Assembly: GCA_045132495.1 (NCBI GenBank)
Contig: JBGUSK010000140.1
Location: 7,116 to 71,115 of the forward strand
Length of the DNA stretch: 64,000 nucleotides
Direction of reading: 5' to 3'
Origin: UBA11524 sp045132495
GTDB lineage: Bacteria > Bacillota > Clostridia > Christensenellales > Aristaeellaceae
Notes under the pieces: generated by a model
Seen by the model: only the letters and a program-made list of their open reading frames with translations
Database searches by the model: none
What the model was told of the DNA's origin: nothing
Program-made: the position numbers and the translations under genes
Shown: piece after piece, positions 17,281-25,965 of the stretch
Position numbering within the stretch: the stretch's first letter is position 1
Layout: every line of letters begins with the position of its first letter

Positions 17281-17340
17281 AAAAGACCCCTCCGTTCTAC
17301 ATTACTACCCAGGTAGTATTCGACAGAACGGAGGGTTTTC
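17281..17340 (-). promoter_or_regulatory. Long hairpin covering the tyrA ribosome binding site
   Basis: CCCTCCGTTCT (17288-17298) pairs perfectly with AGAACGGAGGG (17325-17335), and an inner TACTAC (17303-17308) pairs with GTAGTA (17313-17318). Read on the minus strand it lies after the E2-like gene and just before tyrA. It may be a terminator (ends in TCTTTT), but its descending arm contains GGAGGGG, the tyrA Shine-Dalgarno, so folding would hide the start site. Confidence 0.65.
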
Positions 17341-17377
17341 CTTTTTACTTAATGGTTAGAACAGAGGAAGGACAAAT

Positions 17378-18295
17378 TCAGGCCGTCTTTTCCTCGTTGG
17401 CAGGAGCTTCCGCCTTCTTGACCTTGGGCACATGGTATTCGCACTTGGGGTCGAAGCGGACGGACTCCGGGGGAACTTCCAGCTCCTCGGGATGGGCCAG
17501 GAAGTGCTTCATGGTCAGGAAGAACTCAGCATAATGAGCGCCGGAACAAACGCGCTCATCCGCGGTGATGCCGATGGGCAGGAAACGCTTCATGCGGGTT
17601 TGACCGCCTTCCACCACAGCAATGCGCTCCTGGGTACCCATGCCGAAGAACAAACTGGTAGAGCCAAAGTTGTAGATGTGGTGGTTGACATGATGCAGGC
17701 CGATGGAGGCATTGTTGGTAATGTACATGGAGGTGTGGAAGGGCAGCTCATCCAGCAGAGCACCGGGACACAGGCCATAGCGGTCCAGCAGGCGCACCAG
17801 CATGATGATAGCAGTGGGCAGTCCGGGTACAGCAAAGAGCAGGCCAAGGAGCTTGTCCAGGAAGTTCTTGTTCTCCGGCACGCGATTTGCCTCGATGACC
17901 GCCATCATACGGTCACGCACGTCAAAAATGGTGTCCGTCAGGTCGTACTTGATCTTAACTGCAGTCTCCTCGGAATCATGGCGGGTTGGATCCTTGAGCA
18001 TGGTGAAGGACACGGAGCAGTTGTTGCGGGAGAAGAACTGCTTGTTCATGATGAATCGGTTGATCTCCGGATGCTGGCTGACCGTGCGCACAAAGGAAGC
18101 GATGATGATCTGCATGTAGGTGATCTTCTCGCCCTCTGCGCTCTTTTTGGCGATGTAGCGGCTCATGATCTCGAAATCCGCCTTGTGCTGCAGGAACACC
18201 TGTGCATCGCAGCGCATGGGCATGACATAGGGCGTAATGCGGACGGTAGGATCAATGCCTTTCACGCGGCGTCCGTCGGGTCGGAATCCAAACAT
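17378..18295 (-). CDS. 2-oxo acid dehydrogenase E2-like acyltransferase domain protein
   Basis: A 305-residue protein with the chloramphenicol-acetyltransferase-like fold of E2 subunits but no lipoyl or E1/E3-binding domain. In the place of the catalytic DHRxxDG motif it reads ADERVCSGAHYAEFF, so the usual histidine is replaced by glutamate; a histidine-rich HHVNHH segment lies nearer the middle. Such lone E2-like proteins are common in Clostridia and uncharacterised. No E1 or E3 gene is near. The C-terminus is a short Lys/Glu/Ala-rich tail. Confidence 0.75.
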   Translation of the reverse strand: MFGFRPDGRRVKGIDPTVRITPYVMPMRCDAQVFLQHKADFEIMSRYIAKKSAEGEKITYMQIIIASFVRTVSQHPEINRFIMNKQFFSRNNCSVSFTMLKDPTRHDSEETAVKIKYDLTDTIFDVRDRMMAVIEANRVPENKNFLDKLLGLLFAVPGLPTAIIMLVRLLDRYGLCPGALLDELPFHTSMYITNNASIGLHHVNHHIYNFGSTSLFFGMGTQERIAVVEGGQTRMKRFLPIGITADERVCSGAHYAEFFLTMKHFLAHPEELEVPPESVRFDPKCEYHVPKVKKAEAPANEEKTA

Positions 18296-18372
18296 GGGTA
18301 TACCCCCCTCTTTTGCTTTTGCGGCAGTGTATGAAATGAATGGTATGAAAATGAACGTTTGCCGCCATTTTT

Positions 18373-18400
18373 ATTCTAACAGATGAACGACGTTTGTCAA
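18373..18400 (-). promoter_or_regulatory. Promoter of the E2-like gene
   Basis: Minus strand TTGACA (18395-18400), 16 bases, TAGAAT (18373-18378), about 78 bases before the start. Confidence 0.6.
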
Positions 18401-18422
18401 TCATGAATTTCTCTGAATCGAA

Positions 18423-18455
18423 AGAAAAACCGCATGGCTTCATGCACCACACGGT
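18423..18455 (-). terminator. Probable terminator of the nucleotidyltransferase gene
   Basis: Minus strand AAACC...GGTTT arms with inner GCAT/ATGC, followed by TTTCTTTC, 10 bases after the stop. The stem is imperfect. Confidence 0.5.
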
Positions 18456-18464
18456 TTGATCGAT

Positions 18465-19382
18465 TTACTTCCACAGCGGCGTGGGATAGAGCCCCTCCTC
18501 CGCCATCTTGGCCAGAGCCGCCTTGACCTGGGGCTTATCCTCCTGATAGGTCACGCCGTACCAGCGGGAGGGGCACTTGAGCACCTCCACCGAGGCAGTC
18601 CTCTTCTCCAGCATGCCGTTGACCACCATGGGCAGGTAGAACTCCGCCTTCAGTGGATTCTGCTTCACCGTTGTCTGATGGAAAACAGGGAAGGTCACGC
18701 CCATCTCGTCAATGATGGAGGGTGTGAAGCCGAACATGTTCATGCTGACCGGAGCATCCGCAGGCAGGCGCTGATAGGTTTCACCATCCTCGGTGAACAT
18801 CGGGCCATCGCAGGTGCCGATGATATGGGTGCGCTCGGTAACGGTGGTCAGGCATCCACAGTTGTCGGTGACGCAGACCCCGCGGGACACATAGCCATTT
18901 TCTGTCAGCGTGTTGCGCAGCTCGTAGCCGACCATAAAGTAGCGGGCCTTATCATCATCCTGAAGCTGGCAGAGCTTTTCATAGGCGATTCGGTAGGCCT
19001 CCACTCCGTAGTAGTCATCTGCGTTGATGACCAGGAATGGCGCGTCAATGTACTCCTTGCAGCACAGCACCGCATGTCCGGTGCCCCAGGGCTTCACGCG
19101 GCCTTCTGGGATCGCAATGCCATCGGGCAGCATATCCAGCTGCTGGAAGGCATAGGTCACGTCCATATGCTTCTCGATGCGGCTTCCGACAATGCGCTTG
19201 AAATCCTCCTCGATTTCATGCTTGATGATGAAAATCACCCGCTTGAAGCCAGCGCGTTTTGCATCAAATACAGAATAATCCAGGATCGCTTCGCCGCTGG
19301 GGCCCACGGGATCCATCTGCTTGAGGCCGCCGTAGCGGGAGCCCATGCCCGCTGCCAGAATGACCAGAATCGGTTCTTTCAT
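18465..19382 (-). CDS. Sugar-phosphate nucleotidyltransferase family protein
   Basis: NTP_transferase family protein of 305 residues. The N-terminus LVILAAGMGSRYGGLKQ is the nucleotide-binding signature, and INADDYYG near 120 supplies the metal-binding aspartates. The C-terminal part lacks left-handed-helix repeats, so it is not a GlmU- or GlgC-type enzyme. Two adjacent ATGs (19385, 19382) follow GGGAGGG; the second has better spacing. The sugar substrate is not evident and no polysaccharide genes adjoin it. Confidence 0.82.
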   Translation of the reverse strand: MKEPILVILAAGMGSRYGGLKQMDPVGPSGEAILDYSVFDAKRAGFKRVIFIIKHEIEEDFKRIVGSRIEKHMDVTYAFQQLDMLPDGIAIPEGRVKPWGTGHAVLCCKEYIDAPFLVINADDYYGVEAYRIAYEKLCQLQDDDKARYFMVGYELRNTLTENGYVSRGVCVTDNCGCLTTVTERTHIIGTCDGPMFTEDGETYQRLPADAPVSMNMFGFTPSIIDEMGVTFPVFHQTTVKQNPLKAEFYLPMVVNGMLEKRTASVEVLKCPSRWYGVTYQEDKPQVKAALAKMAEEGLYPTPLWK

Positions 19383-19414
19383 CATAATCCCTCCCAATGA
19401 TGGATATTACAACC

Positions 19415-19443
19415 ATCATACCCCATTTATGAAGCTGTGTCAA
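19415..19443 (-). promoter_or_regulatory. Promoter of the nucleotidyltransferase gene
   Basis: Minus strand TTGACA (19438-19443), 17 bases, TATGAT (19415-19420). It is back to back with the plus-strand promoter at 19475. Confidence 0.75.
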
Positions 19444-19474
19444 ATGTAAAACTTTGCGAAAGACAGAAACATGA

Positions 19475-19503
19475 TTGCGTTTCCGGCTCATTTGTCGTAT
19501 AAT
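19475..19503 (+). promoter_or_regulatory. Promoter of the peptidoglycan-binding protein gene
   Basis: TTGCGT (19475-19480), 17 bases, TATAAT (19498-19503), 44 bases before the start codon. Confidence 0.7.
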
Positions 19504-19546
19504 ATAGGTTGAATGATTGTTATCACGACCCAGGAGGCTTCGATAT

Positions 19547-20551
19547 ATGGATTTCCTGAAAACCCTATTGGCCTATATGACCCTTCTGACCACCCTTGGC
19601 GTGCAGGAAGGCCCCGCGCCTGAAACCATCCCGACGCCCACGCCCCTGCCCACGCATATCACCGCATCTCCGGTGCCCTACCAGACCGAGGCGCCTACCG
19701 CAACGCCCGCGCCCACCGGCTCCGCTGCGCCTGCGCTGACGCCCAATTCCCGCTATGCCAAGCTCGCCTTCGGCAACAGCGGCAACAATGTCAAAAAGCT
19801 GCAGAACCGGCTGATCGATCTGGGCTACATGCCCAAGGGCTCGGCTGACGGTCAGTATGGATACCAGACCTTCAACGCTGTCAAGGCCTTCCAGAAGGCC
19901 AACAGCCTGAGCGTGGATGGCGTGGCCGGTCCCGCGACACTGACCAACCTGTATGAGAATCCCAATGTCGTGGCCGTGGTGGAAGCCACCGTCGTCCCGA
20001 CTGCTTCCCCCACACCTGCCCTGCCCCCGCTGGCCACCCCCGGGGCAAATGCCGGCATTACATCCCCTTCCTCCCCTGATGCATCCGTACCTGCAGTCAG
20101 CAGCAACGCGCTGACCCTGCTGGAGGGCGCGTATATCATCTCCGGCACTGACGGCGAGTCCCTCTACCGGGAGGCCGTGGTGAACGACCTGCCTGCGCTG
20201 GTTCGCCCTGACCTGTGGCTGAATGCCGATGGTATTCCGGTCATGTCCCTGACGCAGCTGGCGGATTGCCTGGGCTGGACGCTCATGGGCTCCAGCGCCG
20301 ACGGCGTCTATGCCCTCACAGCCTGCGGCTACACTGTCAGCATCCACTTCAAGCCTGACGGTCTGTCCCTCCTGGTAGACGGTGAACCGCTGGTGGTTCC
20401 TGAGGCGGACATTTTCCTCCAGGATGGCACGCTCTATGCTACCGATTCCTTTCTGCGCACAGTGCTCAAGGCACAGACGGTCTTCGATGCGGATGAAAAA
20501 TCCCTCGTGCTCTTCCTGACCGATAAGAGCATTGCAGGCGCTCAGGATTAA
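19547..20551 (+). CDS. Exported peptidoglycan-binding domain protein
   Basis: A 334-residue protein. A hydrophobic N-terminus (LLAYMTLLTTLGV) probably acts as signal or anchor and is followed by a Pro/Thr-rich linker (about 22-65). A PG_binding_1 domain lies at about 68-130, with the motif VKKLQNRLIDLGYM and DGQYGYQT. A second Pro/Ala/Thr linker leads to a C-terminal copper-amine-oxidase-N-like stalk domain. No catalytic domain is visible. The ATG at 19547 has AGGAGG upstream; a TTG-type earlier start would precede the ribosome site. Confidence 0.78.
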   Translation: MDFLKTLLAYMTLLTTLGVQEGPAPETIPTPTPLPTHITASPVPYQTEAPTATPAPTGSAAPALTPNSRYAKLAFGNSGNNVKKLQNRLIDLGYMPKGSADGQYGYQTFNAVKAFQKANSLSVDGVAGPATLTNLYENPNVVAVVEATVVPTASPTPALPPLATPGANAGITSPSSPDASVPAVSSNALTLLEGAYIISGTDGESLYREAVVNDLPALVRPDLWLNADGIPVMSLTQLADCLGWTLMGSSADGVYALTACGYTVSIHFKPDGLSLLVDGEPLVVPEADIFLQDGTLYATDSFLRTVLKAQTVFDADEKSLVLFLTDKSIAGAQD

Positions 20552-20565
20552 GCCCTCAACAAAGC

Positions 20566-20599
20566 ATCCCCCGCAGAAACAACCTCTGCGGGGGATTTC
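20566..20599 (+). terminator. Terminator between convergent genes
   Basis: ATCCCCCGCAGA (20566-20577) pairs with TCTGCGGGGGAT (20585-20596), followed by TTTC. It serves the peptidoglycan-binding gene. Confidence 0.8.
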
Positions 20600-20605
20600 G
20601 TATGC

Positions 20606-22393
20606 TTATCTCAAGCCGCCATAGCCATCGTTATATTCGATGGTCTGCTGGTACATCTTGTAGTGGGAGGTATGCAGCTTTTCGCGCTTGATCTCCTGAC
20701 CGTTCTTGTACCAGACCTTGTAGGTCTCCACCGTGTAACCAGTTCGGGCCTTAACGGTGGTCTTCTCCTGTCCGACCTTTAGATCGGGATTGTAAACATA
20801 GAGGGGTTCAGATGGCGGTTCCTTGACGTAGGTGGTTTCGCTGACCAGATCAATGGTCACGCCCTCGCCCAGGGTTTTGCCGTAGATTTCCACCGTCACC
20901 TTGCGGTTGGCGTAGTTCGCCACGATAAAGAGGGGCCACTCTGTATCATTCTTGAAGCGGAAGTCCAGATTGGGCCAGTTGACGGTGGCGTCCTCGCCCT
21001 TTTCCACATAGTTGCTCGGCCATGCATGGGGATCGCGGTCGATGATCTTCAGGTTCGCGCGGGCAACCGCGTTGAAGAGCGTCGTGCTGGTCTGACAGAC
21101 GCCGCCGCCGATCTCATCGAAAGTCTCGCCGCCCGCGATGGCTGCGGCAGGTTTGTAACCCTTGGCCTCCGTGCGCTGACCAGTCGCCTGGTTAAAGGAG
21201 AAGGTCTCTCCGGGAAGGACGGTGGTGTGACTGATGGCTTCCGCCGCCAGACGGATGTTGGTGTTGCGGTTGGCGCTGGAGGTTGTCTCCGTCGTGAAGG
21301 ACGAAATGCGGCCGAAGGTGTTCATCAGCTCCGCCTTGGTCACTGAGGCCAGCTGGATCTGCGGCTCAACCCACACGTTCTCCTGATACCTGCCGCTGTC
21401 CAGTAATCCGGTCACAGCCTGATAGATCTGTTCCGCGTCGACGTAGACGCCCGATTCATCGCTGTTGAAGGTAAAGGTCTTCGTGGAAGGATCGAAGGTC
21501 GCGACAGAGGCGTTCACCGGCTCCCGGTTGATGGAAGCGGCGATACCGTCGATAATCTGGCGCACCACATCCCGGTCATAGGTAGTGATGGTGTAGTATG
21601 CGCGTGGATTGGTGAGGGCGTCCTGCACAGTGGAAAGGCGCTGGCGGAAGGGCGTGATGGTCGTTCCGCGGATGGACGTGGTGTTCATGCGGCCCACGGC
21701 GTAAGCCTGCAGCACCACCTCGTCAATGTTGCGGTACAGCGGGACGGTATTTGAGTCAATCTGCCAAGCATTGCCGCCCACGTTCACCGTGATGGCAAAG
21801 GTGCTCCCCTCGCCGCCGGGCACCTGGCTGACGGCATCCACAGCCTCCGCTCGGGTCATGCCGCCCACATGCACACCATCGATGTACACGCCGGAGAATA
21901 TCCGGTCGCTGTTCATAAACTGGCGGTAGCTTTCGTGGGTAGCGTTCACGCCGCTGTCAAGGCTGACAATGCTGCCGTTAACAAAGGCATAATTGGGCAT
22001 ATTGGCGTACTTCACGCCCATCAGCTGCGGCGCGGCAAACATCAGCAGCACGCCTGTGGCCATCAGGCAGATCAAAGCGACGCTCAGCCACAGGAAGGTG
22101 TGCTTGTCCCTGCGTTTTTTCTTTCGTAACGGCTTTGCAGCACGGGCTGAGAAATCCGTCTGGTCAAAATCGCTGTAGGTGGACAGCTGGCGCTGGGTAC
22201 GCACCGGCTCCTTGAGCTGCACACGCTGGTTGGGCTGCGTCTGGCGCAGCTGCTCCTGCCTTTCCAGCAGCTCCTGGGAGCGGCCGATGGGCGCGCGGGC
22301 CTGTCTCGTACGGGGCGCGGTTTTGGGCGCAGTGTCCTCCGGACGGGAATAGCGATCGACGCGGCGATTCCTGCCCTGGGGTGTTTCGGTCAT
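20606..22393 (-). CDS. VanW family protein with peptidoglycan-binding region
   Basis: A 595-residue membrane-anchored envelope protein. Residues 1-90 are a charged cytoplasmic tail rich in Arg/Gln, a transmembrane helix spans about 99-121, and a PG_binding_4-like region follows. The VanW domain (about 395-530) shows GETFSFNQATGQRT, GGGVCQTSTTLFNA and HAWPSNYV. The end (about 530-590) resembles a G5-type domain. Lies 21 bases after rex in the same direction. VanW is linked to the envelope and glycopeptide loci; its activity is unknown. Confidence 0.88.
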   Translation of the reverse strand: MTETPQGRNRRVDRYSRPEDTAPKTAPRTRQARAPIGRSQELLERQEQLRQTQPNQRVQLKEPVRTQRQLSTYSDFDQTDFSARAAKPLRKKKRRDKHTFLWLSVALICLMATGVLLMFAAPQLMGVKYANMPNYAFVNGSIVSLDSGVNATHESYRQFMNSDRIFSGVYIDGVHVGGMTRAEAVDAVSQVPGGEGSTFAITVNVGGNAWQIDSNTVPLYRNIDEVVLQAYAVGRMNTTSIRGTTITPFRQRLSTVQDALTNPRAYYTITTYDRDVVRQIIDGIAASINREPVNASVATFDPSTKTFTFNSDESGVYVDAEQIYQAVTGLLDSGRYQENVWVEPQIQLASVTKAELMNTFGRISSFTTETTSSANRNTNIRLAAEAISHTTVLPGETFSFNQATGQRTEAKGYKPAAAIAGGETFDEIGGGVCQTSTTLFNAVARANLKIIDRDPHAWPSNYVEKGEDATVNWPNLDFRFKNDTEWPLFIVANYANRKVTVEIYGKTLGEGVTIDLVSETTYVKEPPSEPLYVYNPDLKVGQEKTTVKARTGYTVETYKVWYKNGQEIKREKLHTSHYKMYQQTIEYNDGYGGLR

Positions 22394-22414
22394 TTGGGCT
22401 CCTCCTGAGGGGTA

Positions 22415-23047
22415 TTAGGGATCGTTTCGATGGGCCATGCGGTAGGAAAGCTGCTGCAGGCTGTCAGACAGGTGAACGTTGACCACCAGCATGTCCTCGG
22501 GGTGGCTGAGGTCTGTCGGCGCAAAGTTCCAGATGGCGCGCACACCGCACTCATAGAGCCGGTTAAGCGCGTCCTGCGCGTTGCGCTTGGGCAGCGCCAG
22601 AACAGCGATATCCACCACATTGTCCCGGATGAAATCCTCCAGCGTGTCCATATGGAGCACAGGAATCTCGCCCAGGCTGCGGCCGACCTTCGTTTCCACC
22701 GTATCAAATAGCGCCACGGTGCGAAAGCCTTCCCGGGAGAAGGTGGGGTACTGAGCCACCGCACAGCCGATGTTGCCCGCACCCAGAATAATGAGGCGGT
22801 GCTCGTTATCCAGGCCAAGGATCTCGCCGATGTGGCCCTTAAGCTCAGTCACCTTATAGCCATAGCCCTGGCGGCCAAAGCCGCCGAAGCAGTTGATATC
22901 CTGACGGATCTGGGAAGGCGTCAGATGCATCCTTTCACCCAGCTCCTGGGAGGAGATGGACGTGACGCCGGCGGCCTCCAGCTCGCGCAGATGGCGATAG
23001 TAGCCGGGCAGACGGCGGATGACCGCGTCGGAAACATGACCAGCCAT
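22415..23047 (-). CDS. rex: Redox-sensing transcriptional repressor Rex
   Basis: A 210-residue Rex protein, which represses fermentation and respiration genes until NADH binds. A winged-helix domain covers about 8-75 (YYRHLRELEAAG, LTPSQIRQDINCFGGFGRQGYGY), then a Rossmann domain with GAGNIG at 89-94. The ATG at 23047 follows AAGGAGG; a longer frame upstream would run through the promoter. A strong promoter lies 50 bases upstream. No clear TTGTGA...TCACAA operator is visible at it, only a TGTGA half-site overlapping the -10. Confidence 0.95.
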   Translation of the reverse strand: MAGHVSDAVIRRLPGYYRHLRELEAAGVTSISSQELGERMHLTPSQIRQDINCFGGFGRQGYGYKVTELKGHIGEILGLDNEHRLIILGAGNIGCAVAQYPTFSREGFRTVALFDTVETKVGRSLGEIPVLHMDTLEDFIRDNVVDIAVLALPKRNAQDALNRLYECGVRAIWNFAPTDLSHPEDMLVVNVHLSDSLQQLSYRMAHRNDP

Positions 23048-23096
23048 GGCATAGTCCTCCTTGTATCTCGTGAATCGGTGGTATATGTAACGGTTT

Positions 23097-23125
23097 ATTA
23101 TATCACATTTTCCAGCGAATGACAA
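23097..23125 (-). promoter_or_regulatory. Consensus-like promoter of rex-vanW
   Basis: Minus strand TTGTCA (23120-23125), exactly 17 bases, TATAAT (23097-23102). A TGTGA directly abuts the -10 and could be half of a Rex site. Confidence 0.85.
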
Positions 23126-23167
23126 GGCATACCGTCCGCATTCGCGACACGGGCAGACCGGCTCACG

Positions 23168-24397
23168 TCAGCGGCGGTGATTGCGCACTTCACCGCGGAG
23201 AATATCACCGGTATGCACGTCGCAGCCCACCTGCATGGCGATGATCTCCCCGCCCACTCCAAGGGTATCGACGATTTCTCCAGTCTTTTCCCGCAGGAAG
23301 GGCACCGACTTGATCTGCCTCACGCCATCGGGGGTGAGCAGCTCCAGCGCGTCGCCGGCATGGAAGCGGTTTTTCAGCAGGAAGCGGGCATTCTCCCCTA
23401 CCCTGCTGTCCGCGATGGCACGGGCGATGTACTCCCGATCCTGATGAAAGCCTTCCGCTCCGCCGGGTTCCTGCGGCTTGTCCATCGCAAAACCGGTATC
23501 GCTGTCCCGGTGACTGGCACAGGCAAGCTCCGCCATCAGGAACGGCAGCTCCGCCTCGAAGGCAGCGGGACTATCCGCATACAGGTCGAGCGCACGGCGG
23601 TAGGCTGCCGTCACCGTGGCAACGTAGTATTCCGTCTTCATGCGGCCTTCGATCTTGAGGGAGGCCACGCCTGCCTCAATCAGCTTGGGCAGCACGGGCA
23701 TCAGGCACAGATCCTTCGCAGAGAAAATGTAGGTGCCGTTGTCGTCCTCGCAGACAGGCCAGTACTCACCGGGCCGCTTTTCCTCCACCACATGATACTG
23801 CCAGCGGCAGGGCTGCGCGCACTCGCCCTGATTGCCACTGCGGCCCACCATCGCGGCGGACAGCAGGCAACGGCCGGAGTATGCCATGCAGGCCGCGCCA
23901 TGAACAAAGGTCTCGATTTCCACGCCATCCAGGTTGGAAATCATGCTGCGCATCCGCTCAATGGACGTTTCCCGCGCGAGGATAACGCGCTCGCAGCCGA
24001 GGCTCTGGTAGTGCTTCACTGCCGCAGTGTTGACCGTACTGGCTTGGGTAGACACATGGAGCGCCAGTCCCGGCACCTGTTCTCGAAGGGTCACCACCGC
24101 GCCGATATCGCTGACGATAGCCGCATCAACGCCGATGGCATGGGCAATGCGGGCCGTCTCCACAAAGTCTTCTATCTGGTCATCAAAAGGAAAGACGTTC
24201 ATGGTCAAGTAGAATTTCTTCCCCTTCGCATGGCAGAGGGCAACCGCTTCCCGCAGCTTCTCCTCGTCAAAATTGCCTGCAAAGGCACGCAAACCAAAGC
24301 GCTTCATGCCGCCGTACACCGCGTCCGCGCCGAAATGGAGGGCTGTCTTCAGCGCCTCCATGCTTCCTGCAGGACACAAAAGCTCAGGAATCTTCAT
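23168..24397 (-). CDS. Peptidase U32 family protein
   Basis: A 409-residue U32 family protein. The diagnostic block near 165-205 is present: FVHGAACMAYSGRCLLS and then GECAQPCRWQY, whose cysteines probably bind an iron-sulfur cluster. Characterised members (RlhA, TrhO/TrhP) are RNA hydroxylases rather than peptidases, so an RNA-modifying role is as likely as proteolysis. Lies 37 bases after mltG on the same strand. GAGGA precedes the ATG. Confidence 0.88.
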   Translation of the reverse strand: MKIPELLCPAGSMEALKTALHFGADAVYGGMKRFGLRAFAGNFDEEKLREAVALCHAKGKKFYLTMNVFPFDDQIEDFVETARIAHAIGVDAAIVSDIGAVVTLREQVPGLALHVSTQASTVNTAAVKHYQSLGCERVILARETSIERMRSMISNLDGVEIETFVHGAACMAYSGRCLLSAAMVGRSGNQGECAQPCRWQYHVVEEKRPGEYWPVCEDDNGTYIFSAKDLCLMPVLPKLIEAGVASLKIEGRMKTEYYVATVTAAYRRALDLYADSPAAFEAELPFLMAELACASHRDSDTGFAMDKPQEPGGAEGFHQDREYIARAIADSRVGENARFLLKNRFHAGDALELLTPDGVRQIKSVPFLREKTGEIVDTLGVGGEIIAMQVGCDVHTGDILRGEVRNHRR

Positions 24398-24434
24398 ACG
24401 TTCGTCCTCAGTAACTCAATTTCGCATTCCAAAT

Positions 24435-25613
24435 TTACTGGATGCCGCGCTCGGCGTCGTATTCCCGCCACAAGGGTGCGTAAATCTTCACAGCCTGCTC
24501 GTGCTCCTGCAGCGTACGGGAGAAGTGCAATTCGCCGCTCTCCGGGTCCTTGGCGCAGAAGTACAGATAATTCTCGGCTATGAAGGTTTCATCCGGGTAG
24601 AGAGCGGCATAGATCGCAGCCTCCGACGGGTTGCAGATCGGCCCCAGCGGCAGTCCCGTCACCTGATAGGTGTTGTAGGGGCTGTTCAGCGCCAGGTCGG
24701 AGTTGCTGAGGCTCATCTTGCGTAAGCCGGTGACGTAATGGATCGTCACATCGGATTGCAGCTTCATACCCTTCTTTAATCGGTTATGGAAGACCGCCGA
24801 GGTCTTGGCAAAGTCGCTGTCCTTGGCTTCCTTTTGGATCAGAGACGCAAGGGTGATTACCTCATCCATGGTCATGCCCATCTCGTCCGCGCGGGACTGG
24901 AATTCCATCGGATAAACATGGTCGGTCTGGCTGAGCAACTTGCGGATGATATCCTCCGCCGTAGCGGTCACATAGACCTCGTAGGTATCCGGGGCCAGGT
25001 AGCCCTCCAGGACGTACTTGCGCTGGGCGACGTTCTTGGAGGTCATCACATCGGCGATGTAGTAATAGTCCGCAAAGTCCGTGCCGCGCTTGCACAGCTC
25101 CAGGAACTCGGCGCTGTCATCAAGCACACCCTTTTCCACCAGGCTGGCGGCGAATTTCTCGATCGTCCAGCCAGGGATCAGCGTGATATTTCGCACAATG
25201 GGATTGCCGTCGCCCATGGTGAGCTGATCGGCGATCTCTCCCATGGTCATGGATGGCTTGAGCAGATACGAGCCAGCCTGGATTTTCTGGCCCATGCCGG
25301 CAAAGTCACAGTAATACTTGAACACCGTGCGGTTGCGGATGAGTCCGGCTGCCTCAAGGTTATTCGCCACACGGGTCAGACTCTGACCGCTCTCCACGTT
25401 GAAGGCAACTTCCGCATGGTTGGCGCTATCCGGCGGGGCGAGGTATTCATCGTAGATCTTATTCCAAATGGTGCTGATGATGCCGATGACCACCAGCAGA
25501 CTGCCCGCCGCCACCAGCACCGGGCGGATAATGCGCCACAGCACGCTGTACCAGTAGGGGCCATACTGCCGCTCGTCGCGGACGCTTTGGTAGGTGTCAT
25601 TGTGCTTTTTCAA
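24435..25613 (-). CDS. mltG: Endolytic murein transglycosylase MltG (YceG-like)
   Basis: Inner-membrane enzyme that cuts nascent glycan strands. One transmembrane helix is at about 27-50, a LysM-like region follows, and the YceG catalytic segment LASLIQKEAKD contains E262, the expected catalytic acid. The start is a TTG at 25613, placed 9 bases after AGGAGG. The ATG closer to that site (25620) opens only a 7-codon frame. Length 392 residues is normal. Confidence 0.92.
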   Translation of the reverse strand: MKKHNDTYQSVRDERQYGPYWYSVLWRIIRPVLVAAGSLLVVIGIISTIWNKIYDEYLAPPDSANHAEVAFNVESGQSLTRVANNLEAAGLIRNRTVFKYYCDFAGMGQKIQAGSYLLKPSMTMGEIADQLTMGDGNPIVRNITLIPGWTIEKFAASLVEKGVLDDSAEFLELCKRGTDFADYYYIADVMTSKNVAQRKYVLEGYLAPDTYEVYVTATAEDIIRKLLSQTDHVYPMEFQSRADEMGMTMDEVITLASLIQKEAKDSDFAKTSAVFHNRLKKGMKLQSDVTIHYVTGLRKMSLSNSDLALNSPYNTYQVTGLPLGPICNPSEAAIYAALYPDETFIAENYLYFCAKDPESGELHFSRTLQEHEQAVKIYAPLWREYDAERGIQ

Positions 25614-25965
25614 AACGCATGACCTCCTGATTTGACTGTATCATACTGCCGCAAAGGACGCGGCCAAAGGCTCCCTCCCGGAGGAAACTGGCTTCGCGAG
25701 CGTTAGAAAAACGTGAGCGAAGACTGAGTGAGAACACGGGACATAGGCCCTGCACTACCGCAGCAAGGTCGTGCAGCCAAACACTTTTCCTTTGGGGCTG
25801 GGTGGGCTGTTTCGGCGAATCCCCGCGGATTCGCGAAAGGCGCGTGGGCCTTTTTGCGCTGCGGCGCGGAGCAGGGGTTTCACCCCTGTACCCCACCAGG
25901 GGCTAATGCGGCCCCTGGACCCGCGCAAGGGTCATCGACCCTTGACCCTTTTTTCCTCTCCCGGG
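25614..25965. repeat. Intergenic block of stacked hairpins
   Basis: No gene seen in 352 bases. It holds at least four hairpins: GCGAATCC/GGATTCGC (25815-25834), CAGGGG/CCCCTG (25872-25888), CCAGGGGC/GCCCCTGG (25896-25918) and CAAGGGTC/GACCCTTG (25926-25944, then CCCTTTTTT). The pattern resembles dispersed intergenic repeat cassettes seen in clostridial genomes. The last hairpin could also end plus-strand transcription. Confidence 0.55.

Noticed and set aside
23097..23125. Rex operator at the rex promoter
   Set aside because: Only a TGTGA half-site overlaps the -10; the full TTGTGA-spacer-TCACAA pattern is missing, so it is not called.
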